Origin: Bacillota bacterium
Lineage (GTDB): Bacteria; Acidobacteriota; Terriglobia; Acidiferrales; UBA7541
NCBI GenBank assembly: GCA_023511565.1
Contig: JAIMBE010000011.1
Location: 1-32,985, forward strand
DNA: 32,985 nt
Direction: 5' to 3'
The position numbers and the translations under genes were made by a program. A model generated the notes under the pieces. The model had not been told where the DNA came from and made no database searches. It saw nothing but the letters and a program-made list of their open reading frames with translations. Numbering within the stretch: the first letter of the stretch is position 1; each line of letters opens with the position of its first letter. Positions 17,361 through 24,201 of the stretch are shown here, one piece after another.

Positions 17361-17369
17361 TGCTAGACT
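17361..17369 (+). promoter_or_regulatory. Extended -10 promoter of the lipoprotein gene (TGC-TAGACT)
   Basis: TGC plus TAGACT (17364-17369) gives an extended -10 box. Transcription would start near 17376, leaving about 32 nt of leader with the GAGGAG binding site of the lipoprotein gene. No strong -35 is visible. Confidence 0.55.
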
Positions 17370-17407
17370 GATTTTCCCAGCCGTGACTTTTGCTTGAGGA
17401 GCCATCC

Positions 17408-18091
17408 ATGAGACTGGATCGCGCTGTGCTGTACCTGTTGCTGGCATTGGCCGTCGGGTTTGCCGGCTGTGCGAAGCCCGCGGAGGAATCCGCAACCGGC
17501 GAAACCTCCGGGGAAGCTGCCTCCGGCCGCACGGCTTCGGAACGTACTCGCTCGCAGCCGCGTCCGCAACCAGCTCCGGAGCCGATCGTGGTTCCGGCCA
17601 ACACGGAGCTGGAGGTGCGCCTGATTTCACGCCTGAGCTCGAAAGACAGCAAGGCCGGCGACACGTTCCAAGGCACGATCGAGGCCCCGGTGGTTGTGGA
17701 GGGCAAAACGGTGATCCCCAAGGGCGCCGACGTCACGGGTCGGGTCACCCGCGCCGTGCCTTCCGGGCGGCTGAAGGAACGCGCCGAGCTGTGGGTCACG
17801 CTGTCGAGCGTCACGTTTGGCGGCAAGACCTATGAGGTCACCACCTCCACCACCGGACACAAAGAAGGCAGCAAGGCCACGCGGGACATTGTCTTCATTG
17901 GCGGTGGTGCCGGTGCGGGCGCAGCCATCGGCGGCGCAGCCGGCGGGGGCAAGGGTGCCGCCATTGGAGCGGCAATCGGTGCTGCGGCCGGAACCGCAGG
18001 CGCCATGCTGACCGGCAAACGAGACATCGAGTTTCCGCCAGAGACGGTGCTGCGTTTCCGACTCGAGCAACCGCTCACCGTTTCGCGGTAG
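17408..18091 (+). CDS. Glycine-zipper lipoprotein, unknown function
   Basis: 227 aa. A lipoprotein signal peptide spans residues 1-20, with lipobox FAGC, so mature Cys is near residue 20. A low-complexity Glu/Thr/Pro-rich linker runs to about residue 60. A beta-rich domain follows (IVVPANTELEVRLISRLSSK, with later VIPKGADVTGRV), then a glycine zipper at about 165-205 (GGGAGAGAAIGGAAGGGKG and further Gly/Ala repeats) that could insert in or associate with the outer membrane. A C-terminal beta strand reads VLRFRLEQPLTV. It is an envelope protein, common in acidobacteria by my recollection; function unknown. ATG 17408 is supported by GAGGAG upstream. It converges with the VOC gene. Confidence 0.8.
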   Translation: MRLDRAVLYLLLALAVGFAGCAKPAEESATGETSGEAASGRTASERTRSQPRPQPAPEPIVVPANTELEVRLISRLSSKDSKAGDTFQGTIEAPVVVEGKTVIPKGADVTGRVTRAVPSGRLKERAELWVTLSSVTFGGKTYEVTTSTTGHKEGSKATRDIVFIGGGAGAGAAIGGAAGGGKGAAIGAAIGAAAGTAGAMLTGKRDIEFPPETVLRFRLEQPLTVSR

Positions 18092-18178
18092 ACGGACCGT
18101 GCTGCCGGGCAGGGCCGTGCCCACCCCTTCAGGCACCGCAGGGCCACTGCGCAGGGGTCAGGGGCAGGCTCGGTTGGG

Positions 18179-18577
18179 CTACAGCGGCCAGAGGGTCTCC
18201 ACGGCCAGCTCAAGCGAGTTGCCATCCGGGTCGCGAAAATAGACCGAGGGGATGTTCTCGCCAAAGGCGTGCTCCATTTCGATGGGCACGCCATAGCGGA
18301 CGAGATGCTGCTTCCAGGAGGCCATCTCCTCTGGTTTCACGCGAAAGGCCAGATGAACCGGGCCGATGGCACCGTGCGGGGGCGGTTTGGTCTGCTGGCG
18401 GGTTCGTGCAGCGCGGAACAGCAGCAGCACCGATCGCCCCGCAGCCAGCGCAGCCCCCTGCCCGTCGTCAAAGGTCTCGAGCAGTCGCAGGCCGAGCACT
18501 TCGCAATAGAACCGGACTGCGCGCTGCACATCTTCGACGTACAGCGAACTTTCCAGAACATTTTCTATCTGCGGCAT
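18179..18577 (-). CDS. VOC (glyoxalase/bleomycin-resistance/dioxygenase) family protein
   Basis: 132 aa, cytoplasmic. Two beta-alpha-beta-beta-beta modules form one VOC domain: SLYVEDVQRAVRFYCEVLGL in the first half, and GPVHLAFRV followed by SVYFRDPDGNSLELAV in the second. Likely metal ligands are the His of GPVHLAF and the Glu of SLELA. The first-module position usually occupied by His appears to be Glu. The substrate cannot be deduced. The ATG lies 9 nt after a TGC-TAGACT extended -10 box and has no Shine-Dalgarno sequence, so it is probably leaderless. It is divergent to mqnA. Confidence 0.85.
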   Translation of the reverse strand: MPQIENVLESSLYVEDVQRAVRFYCEVLGLRLLETFDDGQGAALAAGRSVLLLFRAARTRQQTKPPPHGAIGPVHLAFRVKPEEMASWKQHLVRYGVPIEMEHAFGENIPSVYFRDPDGNSLELAVETLWPL

Positions 18578-18586
18578 GGCGCAGAC

Positions 18587-18595
18587 AGTCTAGCA
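18587..18595 (-). promoter_or_regulatory. Extended -10 promoter of the VOC gene (TGC-TAGACT)
   Basis: Minus strand TGC (18595-18593) followed by TAGACT (18592-18587). Exactly 9 nt separate it from the ATG at 18577. Confidence 0.6.
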
Positions 18596-18710
18596 AGGAA
18601 TGCCGCCCGGGTGCTGCGCCAGGCAGGCCACCGGAACGCGAAGCCACAACAAAATGCAGTGCCCGGAAAATCCGTGGCGACCGCGGCGGGAAGCCGCAAT
18701 ACGGCTCCTG

Positions 18711-18719
18711 TGCTATATT
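18711..18719 (+). promoter_or_regulatory. Extended -10 promoter of mqnA (TGC-TATATT)
   Basis: TGC followed by TATATT (18714-18719). The predicted start near 18726 gives a leader of about 19 nt that includes AAGG before the mqnA ATG. Confidence 0.6.
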
Positions 18720-18744
18720 GAATCGTTTCGCGACGCCCAAGGTC

Positions 18745-19641
18745 ATGGCTCGCCTGCGCATTTCGGTGGTGGAATACCTGAACACGGCTCCGCTCGTCTG
18801 GGGATTTACCGACGGACCGTGGAAGGGCAAGTACGAGTTGAGTTTCACGCTCCCGTCGGAGTGCGCTGAGCAGCTTCGCAACGGCGCAGCGGACGTCGCC
18901 ATTATCCCCGCCATCGAGTATCAAACCATTCCGGACATCGTCCTTCTGCCAGGCATGGCGGTCGCGGCTCGGGGACCCGTGCGCAGCATCCTGCTGGTGA
19001 GCCGGCGGCCGATCGAGCGCGCGCAGCGCGTAGCCTTAGACACCAGTTCGCGCAGCTCACGCGCGCTGGTGCGCCTGTTGTTCCGGAATCGCTGGAAGGC
19101 TTCGCCGGAGTTCGTGGATGCCCCGCCCGACCCGGCCGCCATGCTGCAGTCGTGTGATGCGGCATTGATCATTGGTGACCCGGCACTGCGCATTTCCGTG
19201 AAGATGGATGCACTGGGCGAAACGCAGCCATCCGGTGAGGAGTGCTGCGGCAGCTCCGAGCCGTGGCCGGTTCCGGGGTTGTCGTCGTTTTTTCTCTATG
19301 ACGTTGCGCAGGAGTGGATCGAGATGACCGGCAAACCCTGCGTGCTGGCGGTCTGGGCGGCCCGGCGCGCGGCCGTAACGCCGGAACTGGTGGCCGATTT
19401 TCTGGCTTCCAGGGCGTACGGGCTGGCTCGCCTGCGTGACATTGCCGAAGGGGCTTCCCTGAAACTCGATCTGCCTGCGCCGGCCCTTGAAACCTACTTG
19501 CGAGAGAACATCGACTATGCACTGGACGCGGAGCATTGCGCCGGGCTGGAACTCTACTTCCGGATGTGTGCTGAAGCCGGTCTGATTCCGGCGGTGCGGC
19601 CGATGGAATTTGTCCCGCAGCCGGCACGGGTCACCGCTTAG
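18745..19641 (+). CDS. mqnA: Chorismate dehydratase MqnA (futalosine pathway)
   Basis: 298 aa, cytoplasmic. MqnA removes water from chorismate to give 3-[(1-carboxyvinyl)oxy]benzoate, the first step of menaquinone synthesis through futalosine. The protein opens RISVVEYLNTAPLVWGF, the hallmark start of the family, and has the periplasmic-binding-protein-like fold typical of it, including DVAIIPAIEYQ near residue 51 and ALIIGDPAL near 140. Length is usual. ATG 18745 is chosen over a longer open frame because homology begins there and AAGG precedes it. mqnC follows 13 bp downstream, supporting the assignment. Confidence 0.92.
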   Translation: MARLRISVVEYLNTAPLVWGFTDGPWKGKYELSFTLPSECAEQLRNGAADVAIIPAIEYQTIPDIVLLPGMAVAARGPVRSILLVSRRPIERAQRVALDTSSRSSRALVRLLFRNRWKASPEFVDAPPDPAAMLQSCDAALIIGDPALRISVKMDALGETQPSGEECCGSSEPWPVPGLSSFFLYDVAQEWIEMTGKPCVLAVWAARRAAVTPELVADFLASRAYGLARLRDIAEGASLKLDLPAPALETYLRENIDYALDAEHCAGLELYFRMCAEAGLIPAVRPMEFVPQPARVTA

Positions 19642-19654
19642 GAGCTAGTGGGAG

Positions 19655-20689
19655 ATGGGGATCTCTGCAGCGGAAGCTCTCGATCTGTTTGCCTCCGACG
19701 ACCTGATCGGTCTCGGGATGGCTGCGCATCAGGTGCGGCTGAAGAAAAACGATCCGCGCATCGTCACCTACCAGATTGACCGCAACATCAACTACACCAA
19801 CTTCTGCACCGAGTACTGTTCGTTCTGCGCCTTCTACCGGCCGATGGGCTCACCCGAAGGCTACGTCCTCGCGCAGGAGGACATCTTTCGCAAAATCGAG
19901 GAGACGATCGCGCTCGGCGGCACCGGCATTCTGCTGCAAGGCGGCCTAAATCCCGAGTTGCCGCTTTCCTTCTACGAAGAGTTGCTGCGGGCGATCAAGC
20001 GACGCTTCCCGCAGATTCATCTGCACTGCTTTTCGGCCCCGGAGATTCTGTGCATCGCCGAGGTGGCCGGGTTGAGCGTGCGCGAAACGCTGCTGCGGCT
20101 GCGGGACGCCGGCCTGGATTCCGTCCCTGGCGGCGGTGCGGAAATTCTCGACGACGAGGTGCGGCGGCGCATCTCACGGCTGAAATGCACGGCCGACGAG
20201 TGGGAGCTCGTGCATCGCACCGCGCATGCGCTCGGCCTGCGCACCACCGCCACGATGATGTTTGGCTGCGGCGAAGAATACCGGCACCGGGTGAATCATT
20301 TCGAGCGCCTCCGCCGCATCCAGGAAGACACCGGCGGCTTCACCGCGTTCATCCCCTGGATGTTCGCTCCGGAAAACACCCCGCTGGGTCGCCGCGTGCC
20401 GGAAACCACCGCGGTGGACTATCTGAAAACGCTAGCGATCAGCCGGTTGTACCTGGACAACATCGACCACATCCAGTCGTCCTGGCTCACGCCGGGCATC
20501 AAGGTCTGCCAAATCGGCCTGCAGTTCGGCGCCGACGATGTCGGCAGCATCCTGATTGAAGAAAACGTGGTCTATGCGGCCGGCGTCCGCAATCGCACCA
20601 ACGAAGCCGAGCTCCGCCGGATCATTTTTGATGCCGGGTTCATTCCGGTGCAGCGCGACACCCTCTACCGGACATATTTCTTGAAATAG
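19655..20689 (+). CDS. mqnC: Cyclic dehypoxanthinyl futalosine synthase MqnC
   Basis: 344 aa, cytoplasmic radical SAM enzyme that cyclises dehypoxanthinyl futalosine in menaquinone synthesis. The 4Fe-4S motif is C51-x3-C55-x2-C58 in NFCTEYCSFCAF, just after NINYTN. Other features of the MqnC/MqnE/CofH group are GGTGILLQGGLNPELPLSFY near residue 88, the P-G-G-G-AEIL motif (SVPGGGAEILDDEVR) near 155 and FIPWMF near 233. AGGAG precedes ATG 19655. Its position directly after mqnA argues for MqnC over CofG/H, and the mqnB and mqnD genes are not in the window. Confidence 0.93.
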   Translation: MGISAAEALDLFASDDLIGLGMAAHQVRLKKNDPRIVTYQIDRNINYTNFCTEYCSFCAFYRPMGSPEGYVLAQEDIFRKIEETIALGGTGILLQGGLNPELPLSFYEELLRAIKRRFPQIHLHCFSAPEILCIAEVAGLSVRETLLRLRDAGLDSVPGGGAEILDDEVRRRISRLKCTADEWELVHRTAHALGLRTTATMMFGCGEEYRHRVNHFERLRRIQEDTGGFTAFIPWMFAPENTPLGRRVPETTAVDYLKTLAISRLYLDNIDHIQSSWLTPGIKVCQIGLQFGADDVGSILIEENVVYAAGVRNRTNEAELRRIIFDAGFIPVQRDTLYRTYFLK

Positions 20690-20768
20690 CCGCCGCACGG
20701 TGTGGCCAGCACGGAGCCGGCCGGCACGAATTCCAACGACCGCACGCTTCGGCACATGGAGAAGGGCG

Positions 20769-21491
20769 ATGGGCTGCGGGAAGCTGCTTGCGGTGATTCT
20801 CGCTGCCGCGTGGGTCGGGCCAGCCGTGGCGGCGCAAGAGATGGCGGACTTGACCACGCCATTGCCGTTGCCTGAAGGCCACACGCTGATCCTCGGCTTC
20901 CAGGGCGGCCGCGAGAACTGGGATAGCAACACGGCGGTGCGCCGGCTAGCCCTGCGGTTGCGCAATCGGCGGCTTGCCGGTGTGCACGTCGAAACCATCG
21001 AGAATACACGACGGGGTATTGCGCTCCGGCTGGTGCAGCAAGCGTTGGATCGCAACCGGGATGGTGCGCTGGATGAAGTAGAAAAGCAGGCCGCCAGCTT
21101 GATTGTCTACGGACACAGCTTCGGCGGCGCTGCGGTGGTGAAGTTTGCCCGGCAGCTCGATGCGCTTGGCGTGCCTGTTCGCTTGACCGTGCAGATCGAC
21201 TCGGTCGGCTGGGGCGACGCCGAAATTCCGCCGAACGTTCGCCGCGCCGCCAACCTCTACCAGCGCAACGGCTGGTTCGTTCAGGGCGAAGCGCCGATCC
21301 GCGCCCGAGATCCCTCCAGGACCGAAATTCTCGGCAACTGGGAGTTTGATTATCGGCAGAAGCAGATCGATATTTCCCACGTGGGGTTTTTCAAGAAAGT
21401 TTTCCGCCACGCGCACACGCGTATGGAATACGACCCTGCGGTGTGGCACAAAGTGGAAGCCCTCATCCTGGCGGAGCTGCAACCGCACTGA
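20769..21491 (+). CDS. Exported alpha/beta-hydrolase-like protein with EF-hand loop
   Basis: 240 aa. A Sec signal peptide covers residues 1-22 (LLAVILAAAWVGPAVAAQE). HTLILGFQGGRENWDS starts the hydrolase-like core. The nucleophile elbow is G115-H-S117-F-G-G, a serine-hydrolase motif, and a later HVGFFKK...HAHTRMEYDP region may supply the catalytic His. Residues 94-105 (DRNRDGALDEVE) match a 12-residue EF-hand calcium loop just before the elbow. The substrate is unknown; a lipase/esterase-type activity is only an inference. AGAAGGG precedes ATG 20769. It follows mqnC by 79 bp and may be co-transcribed, but a link to menaquinone is not evident. Confidence 0.78.
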   Translation: MGCGKLLAVILAAAWVGPAVAAQEMADLTTPLPLPEGHTLILGFQGGRENWDSNTAVRRLALRLRNRRLAGVHVETIENTRRGIALRLVQQALDRNRDGALDEVEKQAASLIVYGHSFGGAAVVKFARQLDALGVPVRLTVQIDSVGWGDAEIPPNVRRAANLYQRNGWFVQGEAPIRARDPSRTEILGNWEFDYRQKQIDISHVGFFKKVFRHAHTRMEYDPAVWHKVEALILAELQPH

Positions 21492-21593
21492 GGTTTCTTT
21501 TCCTTCTACCGCCGCGGGTGCGTTCCGGGCTGCTGCCAGCTCTCCGCAGTCCACCTGCCGGGCGGGGCATGCGGCAACCGGCAGCCGCGTGGT

Positions 21594-22250
21594 TCAGTGC
21601 TTTGGTGTGTGAATGGAGATTTCGACTTCCGCGCCCTCAACAAGGTCCAGCGGTTCGGCTGGATGCAGCGCTCCGTGGGACCAGCGTGCCAGGATGCGGC
21701 GCGGGAGAGGCGAAGCGGACTGCACCGATCCAGATGACGCGGCCCGCGGTGACGTGCGGCGAGCCGTGGGCGGCAGCGAACCCAGACGGTCGAGCGCCTG
21801 GTTGGCCAGTGTGTCAGCGGCGGAATTCAGCTCGCGGGGGATGTGTTCGACGGAAAAATACTCCAGTTGCCGAGCGAGACGCTGGGCCTGCTCGAACAGC
21901 GGACGCAGCTTGGAATCTTTCACTTTGTAGCGCCGCTGCATTTGCCGCACGAGCAGCTCCGAGTCGCTGCGCACGGTCAGTCGCCGGATTCCGTGGGCAA
22001 GCGCGAAATCGAGTGCCGCAATCAGCGCGTAGTACTCCGCTTCGTTGTTCGTCTTGATGCCGATGTAGCGGGACAGCTGGTTCGACTTGCTGCCGTCGGG
22101 CCGATAGAAGATCACAGCATAGGCGGCCGGGCCGGGGTTGCCACGCGAAGCCCCATCCAGGTAGGCGCTGTGGAGATCGGTGGGCGAGTCGGGTTCGCGG
22201 AACAGACGGCGGGTTGCCGGCAGCGGTGCGGTCTTTTTCGCGGCAGTCAT
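21594..22250 (-). CDS. RNase H-fold protein with AF2212/DUF104-like C-terminal tail
   Basis: 218 aa. Residues 27-155 form an RNase HI domain with catalytic residues D32 (AYLDGASRGNPGPAAY), E72 (KTNNEAEYYAL), D96 (RSDSELL) and D146 (NSAADTLANQAL), so RNA:DNA hybrid cleavage is likely. A low-complexity linker runs to about 183. Residues 185-213 (RILARWSHGALHPAEPLDLV, then EGAEVEISI) resemble the AF2212/DUF104 antitoxin-like beta domain, an unusual addition. It is probably not the sole RNase HI and may act in primer removal or an unknown system. The gene overlaps the upstream zinc-ribbon gene by 4 nt (ATGA), so the two form an operon. Confidence 0.85.
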   Translation of the reverse strand: MTAAKKTAPLPATRRLFREPDSPTDLHSAYLDGASRGNPGPAAYAVIFYRPDGSKSNQLSRYIGIKTNNEAEYYALIAALDFALAHGIRRLTVRSDSELLVRQMQRRYKVKDSKLRPLFEQAQRLARQLEYFSVEHIPRELNSAADTLANQALDRLGSLPPTARRTSPRAASSGSVQSASPLPRRILARWSHGALHPAEPLDLVEGAEVEISIHTPKH

Positions 22251-22993
22251 GGAGTGGAGGAGTGCGCAACACCGGCCGCGTCGTGTTCGGCGCAGTAGAG
22301 GATGCGCGTGCAGGATTCGCAGTGGAAGATTTGGTCGTTGTCGGGTCGGCGCAGCTCCTGATAGACCTGGGGGCGAATGCGCACGCGGCAGGCCGAACAG
22401 GTTTCCTCACGCACTTCGGCCAGTGCGACGCCGCCGTGCTTGCGGGCAATTTTCTGATAGAGGTTCAGCAGGTCGGTCGGCAGCACCCGCAGGACGCGTT
22501 CGCGCTCGTCCGCCAAGGCGGCGAGTGCCCGCTCGAGATTCACCTGTTCGGCTTCCAGCTGGCTGCGTTCGGCGGCTGCGGAAGCTTCGGCTGCGCGCAG
22601 AGTGCGTTCCGCTTCGCGGAGTTGCCGCTCCAGTTCTTCGGCGGCCACCATGCGTTCCAGCAGGCGATCTTCCGCACGGGCCAGCTCGATTTCCGCCTGC
22701 GCGATTTCGTGCTGCAGGGCCCGGTAGGCTTCATTGCTTTTGACTTCGGCGGTCTGGTCTTTGTACTTGCGGATGCGCTGCTTCCACTGCTCGACGTCCA
22801 GTTCGAGCGTCTTGCGATCGGTCAGGCTTTTGGTGAGCGCGGCCCGGGAATCGTCCAGCAGCTTCCGCGCAGCCGCGAGCTGCCGTTCCAGTTCCGCAAA
22901 GCGCGCCGGAAACGACGAAAGCTGCTGACGCAGTTCCGCGGCGCGCCGATCCACGCTCTGCAGTGCGATCAAATGCTTCAGGCTGGGGTGCAT
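22247..22993 (-). CDS. Coiled-coil protein with C4 zinc ribbon (CT398/DUF164-like)
   Basis: 248 aa, cytoplasmic. Residues about 5-175 are a long coiled coil rich in Glu, Arg, Ala and Leu heptads. Residues 197-235 form a C4 zinc ribbon, C-x2-C (ETCSACRVRIRP) and C-x2-C (HCESCTRILYC). This is the architecture of the CT398/YbfC-like zinc-ribbon family, found next to RNase H in many bacteria; function is not well established, perhaps nucleic-acid or flagellar-associated. ATG 22993 lies 9 nt after an extended -10 TGC-TAGAAT. GAGGA abuts the ATG with no spacer, so a leaderless start is likely. Translation is coupled to the RNase H gene. Confidence 0.85.
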   Translation of the reverse strand: MHPSLKHLIALQSVDRRAAELRQQLSSFPARFAELERQLAAARKLLDDSRAALTKSLTDRKTLELDVEQWKQRIRKYKDQTAEVKSNEAYRALQHEIAQAEIELARAEDRLLERMVAAEELERQLREAERTLRAAEASAAAERSQLEAEQVNLERALAALADERERVLRVLPTDLLNLYQKIARKHGGVALAEVREETCSACRVRIRPQVYQELRRPDNDQIFHCESCTRILYCAEHDAAGVAHSSTP

Positions 22994-23002
22994 TCCTCAG
23001 GA

Positions 23003-23011
23003 ATTCTAGCA
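23003..23011 (-). promoter_or_regulatory. Extended -10 promoter of the zinc-ribbon gene (TGC-TAGAAT)
   Basis: Minus strand TGC (23011-23009) plus TAGAAT (23008-23003), 9 nt before the ATG at 22993. It probably drives the zinc-ribbon/RNase H pair from a leaderless transcript. Confidence 0.6.
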
Positions 23012-23072
23012 CAGGCACGGGGCGCCCCAGGGGCGGGTGCCAGTGCTTGGGCCGATGCCGGTGGGGCAACGG

Positions 23073-23100
23073 TTGCCTGCGCCGTCGCCCGCGATAGAGT
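23073..23100 (+). promoter_or_regulatory. Promoter of the tautomerase gene (TTGCCT-N16-TAGAGT)
   Basis: -35-like TTGCCT (23073-23078) and -10 TAGAGT (23095-23100) with 16-nt spacing. Transcription would start near 23107 and include the hairpin over the ribosome binding site. Confidence 0.45.
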
Positions 23101-23111
23101 GCCGAGCGTAT

Positions 23112-23124
23112 CCTCCTCGGGAGG
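23112..23124 (+). promoter_or_regulatory. Hairpin covering the ribosome binding site of the tautomerase gene
   Basis: CCTCC (23112-23116) and GGAGG (23120-23124) pair across a TCG loop. The second arm is the Shine-Dalgarno sequence of the gene starting at 23129, so the leader RNA could hide its own binding site. The stem is short, and its effect is unproved. Confidence 0.4.
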
Positions 23125-23128
23125 TGAA

Positions 23129-23326
23129 ATGCCCTACGTCCAGATCACTTGGGTGGCAGGCCGGTCGCCGGAACAGCAAAAGAAAATCGTCGAGCGTGTG
23201 ACCGCGGCGCTGGTCGAAGAAGGCCGCGCCCGGCTCGAAAACATCCATGTAACCTTCGTGGATCTGCCGCCGACGGATTACGCCGAAGGTGGGATCACGG
23301 TCGCGGAACAGAAACGCGCACCGTAG
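23129..23326 (+). CDS. 4-oxalocrotonate tautomerase family protein
   Basis: 65 aa, cytoplasmic, length typical of the small tautomerase family. Met is followed directly by Pro (MPYVQITWVAGRSPEQQKKI), and Pro1 after Met removal is the catalytic base of the family. The helix RSPEQQKKIVERVTAALVEE and the strand ENIHVTFVDLP complete the beta-alpha-beta fold. The physiological substrate is unknown. ATG 23129 has a strong GGGAGG binding site inside a small hairpin. The gene converges on the phosphatase gene with a 16-bp gap. Confidence 0.9.
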   Translation: MPYVQITWVAGRSPEQQKKIVERVTAALVEEGRARLENIHVTFVDLPPTDYAEGGITVAEQKRAP

Positions 23327-23342
23327 TGGGGCCGGCCCTGGT

Positions 23343-23861
23343 TCAGGATGCCTTCTTGTGGCGGCGGATGTAGTCGAGTGCAAACTCGTACAGGTTCTGG
23401 CTGCGCAGGCCGATCTTGCGAGCTTCCCGTTCTGCGTCCTCGAGGTTCCAACCATCGCGCAGCACGCGCCGGATCATCCAGAAGGCACCGACACGATTGG
23501 CCGAGCCACAGTGGATGAAGGCCGGCTGGTTGGCTGGGTCGTCGGTCACGCGCAGAAATTCGTCCACTTGCTCGGGCTTCGGGTCTGCGGTGGCGACAGG
23601 AATATGGATGTAGCGCAGACCGAGCTCGCGCACCTTGGCTTCTTCCTCGGCGGCATTGTACTCCGTGGGTTGCCGCAGGTTGATCACGGCGCGGATGCCT
23701 TGCTGTTTGAGCGCAGCCAGCTCTTCCAGAGTCGGCTGCCCGCCGGTGCAGACCTTTTCGTTCACCCGCAGGAAATTGCGAATCGAGCTCGGATCTTGTG
23801 CAGCAAGAATTCCGGCAAAGAACATCGCAGTCCCGAACTGCCACAGAACGTGTCGTTTCAT
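23343..23861 (-). CDS. Exported dual-specificity-type phosphatase (DSP-PTPase/DUF442-like)
   Basis: 172 aa. A signal peptide covers residues 1-21 (VLWQFGTAMFFAGILAAQD). The domain starts NFLRVNEKVCTGGQPTLEEL, where C-TGGQPT and INLRQPTEYN are typical of the DUF442/beta-lactamase-hydrolase-like phosphatase group. The signature loop is FIHCGSANRVGAFW: a Cys followed by four residues and Arg, the short P-loop of this subgroup rather than the classical C-x5-R. Substrate unknown. ATG 23861 has a strong GGGGGAGGAAGC site. It follows the selenoprotein gene on the same strand, separated by 340 bp and its own promoter with a dyad. Confidence 0.82.
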   Translation of the reverse strand: MKRHVLWQFGTAMFFAGILAAQDPSSIRNFLRVNEKVCTGGQPTLEELAALKQQGIRAVINLRQPTEYNAAEEEAKVRELGLRYIHIPVATADPKPEQVDEFLRVTDDPANQPAFIHCGSANRVGAFWMIRRVLRDGWNLEDAEREARKIGLRSQNLYEFALDYIRRHKKAS

Positions 23862-23897
23862 GCTTCCTCCCCCAGCTGGGTCTGCCGCAGGCTGCTG

Positions 23898-23934
23898 TTT
23901 TCTATATTTAGAAAAGACGTCTCCAGGCGGACAA
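23898..23934 (-). promoter_or_regulatory. Promoter with AT-rich operator-like dyad upstream of the phosphatase gene
   Basis: Minus strand: -35 TTGTCC (23934-23929), 18-nt spacer and -10 TAAATA (23910-23905). A perfect inverted repeat, TTTTCTA-N4-TAGAAAA (23898-23915), sits on the -10 box and stands out as AT-rich in this GC-rich DNA. It is a good candidate for a repressor binding site; no known regulator consensus is matched with confidence. Confidence 0.5.
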
Positions 23935-24201
23935 CCGTTTCTTGGAAACCCGGCTCCCGAACGGCCTTCGCTGGGCCTGATGGTATCTTCCTTTTGCCTC
24001 ATCCGCTCCCGATGCTGCAGTTCCTTTCCAAGCGGGCAGGAAGACCGACAGAGGCACTGCCCTCGTGTTGCCCCAGTTCGGCAACCTGCTTCACTGAACA
24101 GAAGTGCGGCTACCCCTGCCCACCCTGCACAGGTGGACGCTGCGGGGCCAGCCTCCAGCCTGCACAACAACAAACCTGCAAATCGGCGCGGGACCCTGGT
24201 T
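23935..24201 (-). other. Non-coding remainder of the 340-bp gap between phosphatase and selenoprotein genes
   Basis: The gap 23862-24201 holds the phosphatase promoter, dyad and leader in its first 73 bp. In the remaining stretch I see no convincing gene, RNA or repeat. A minus-strand frame runs through it in phase with the phosphatase but is Cys/Arg/Gly-rich and not protein-like. Confidence 0.4.

Noticed and set aside
21555-21584. CTGCCGG...CCGGCAG repeat between convergent genes as terminator
   Set aside because: 16-nt loop and no T tract in either direction; not convincing.
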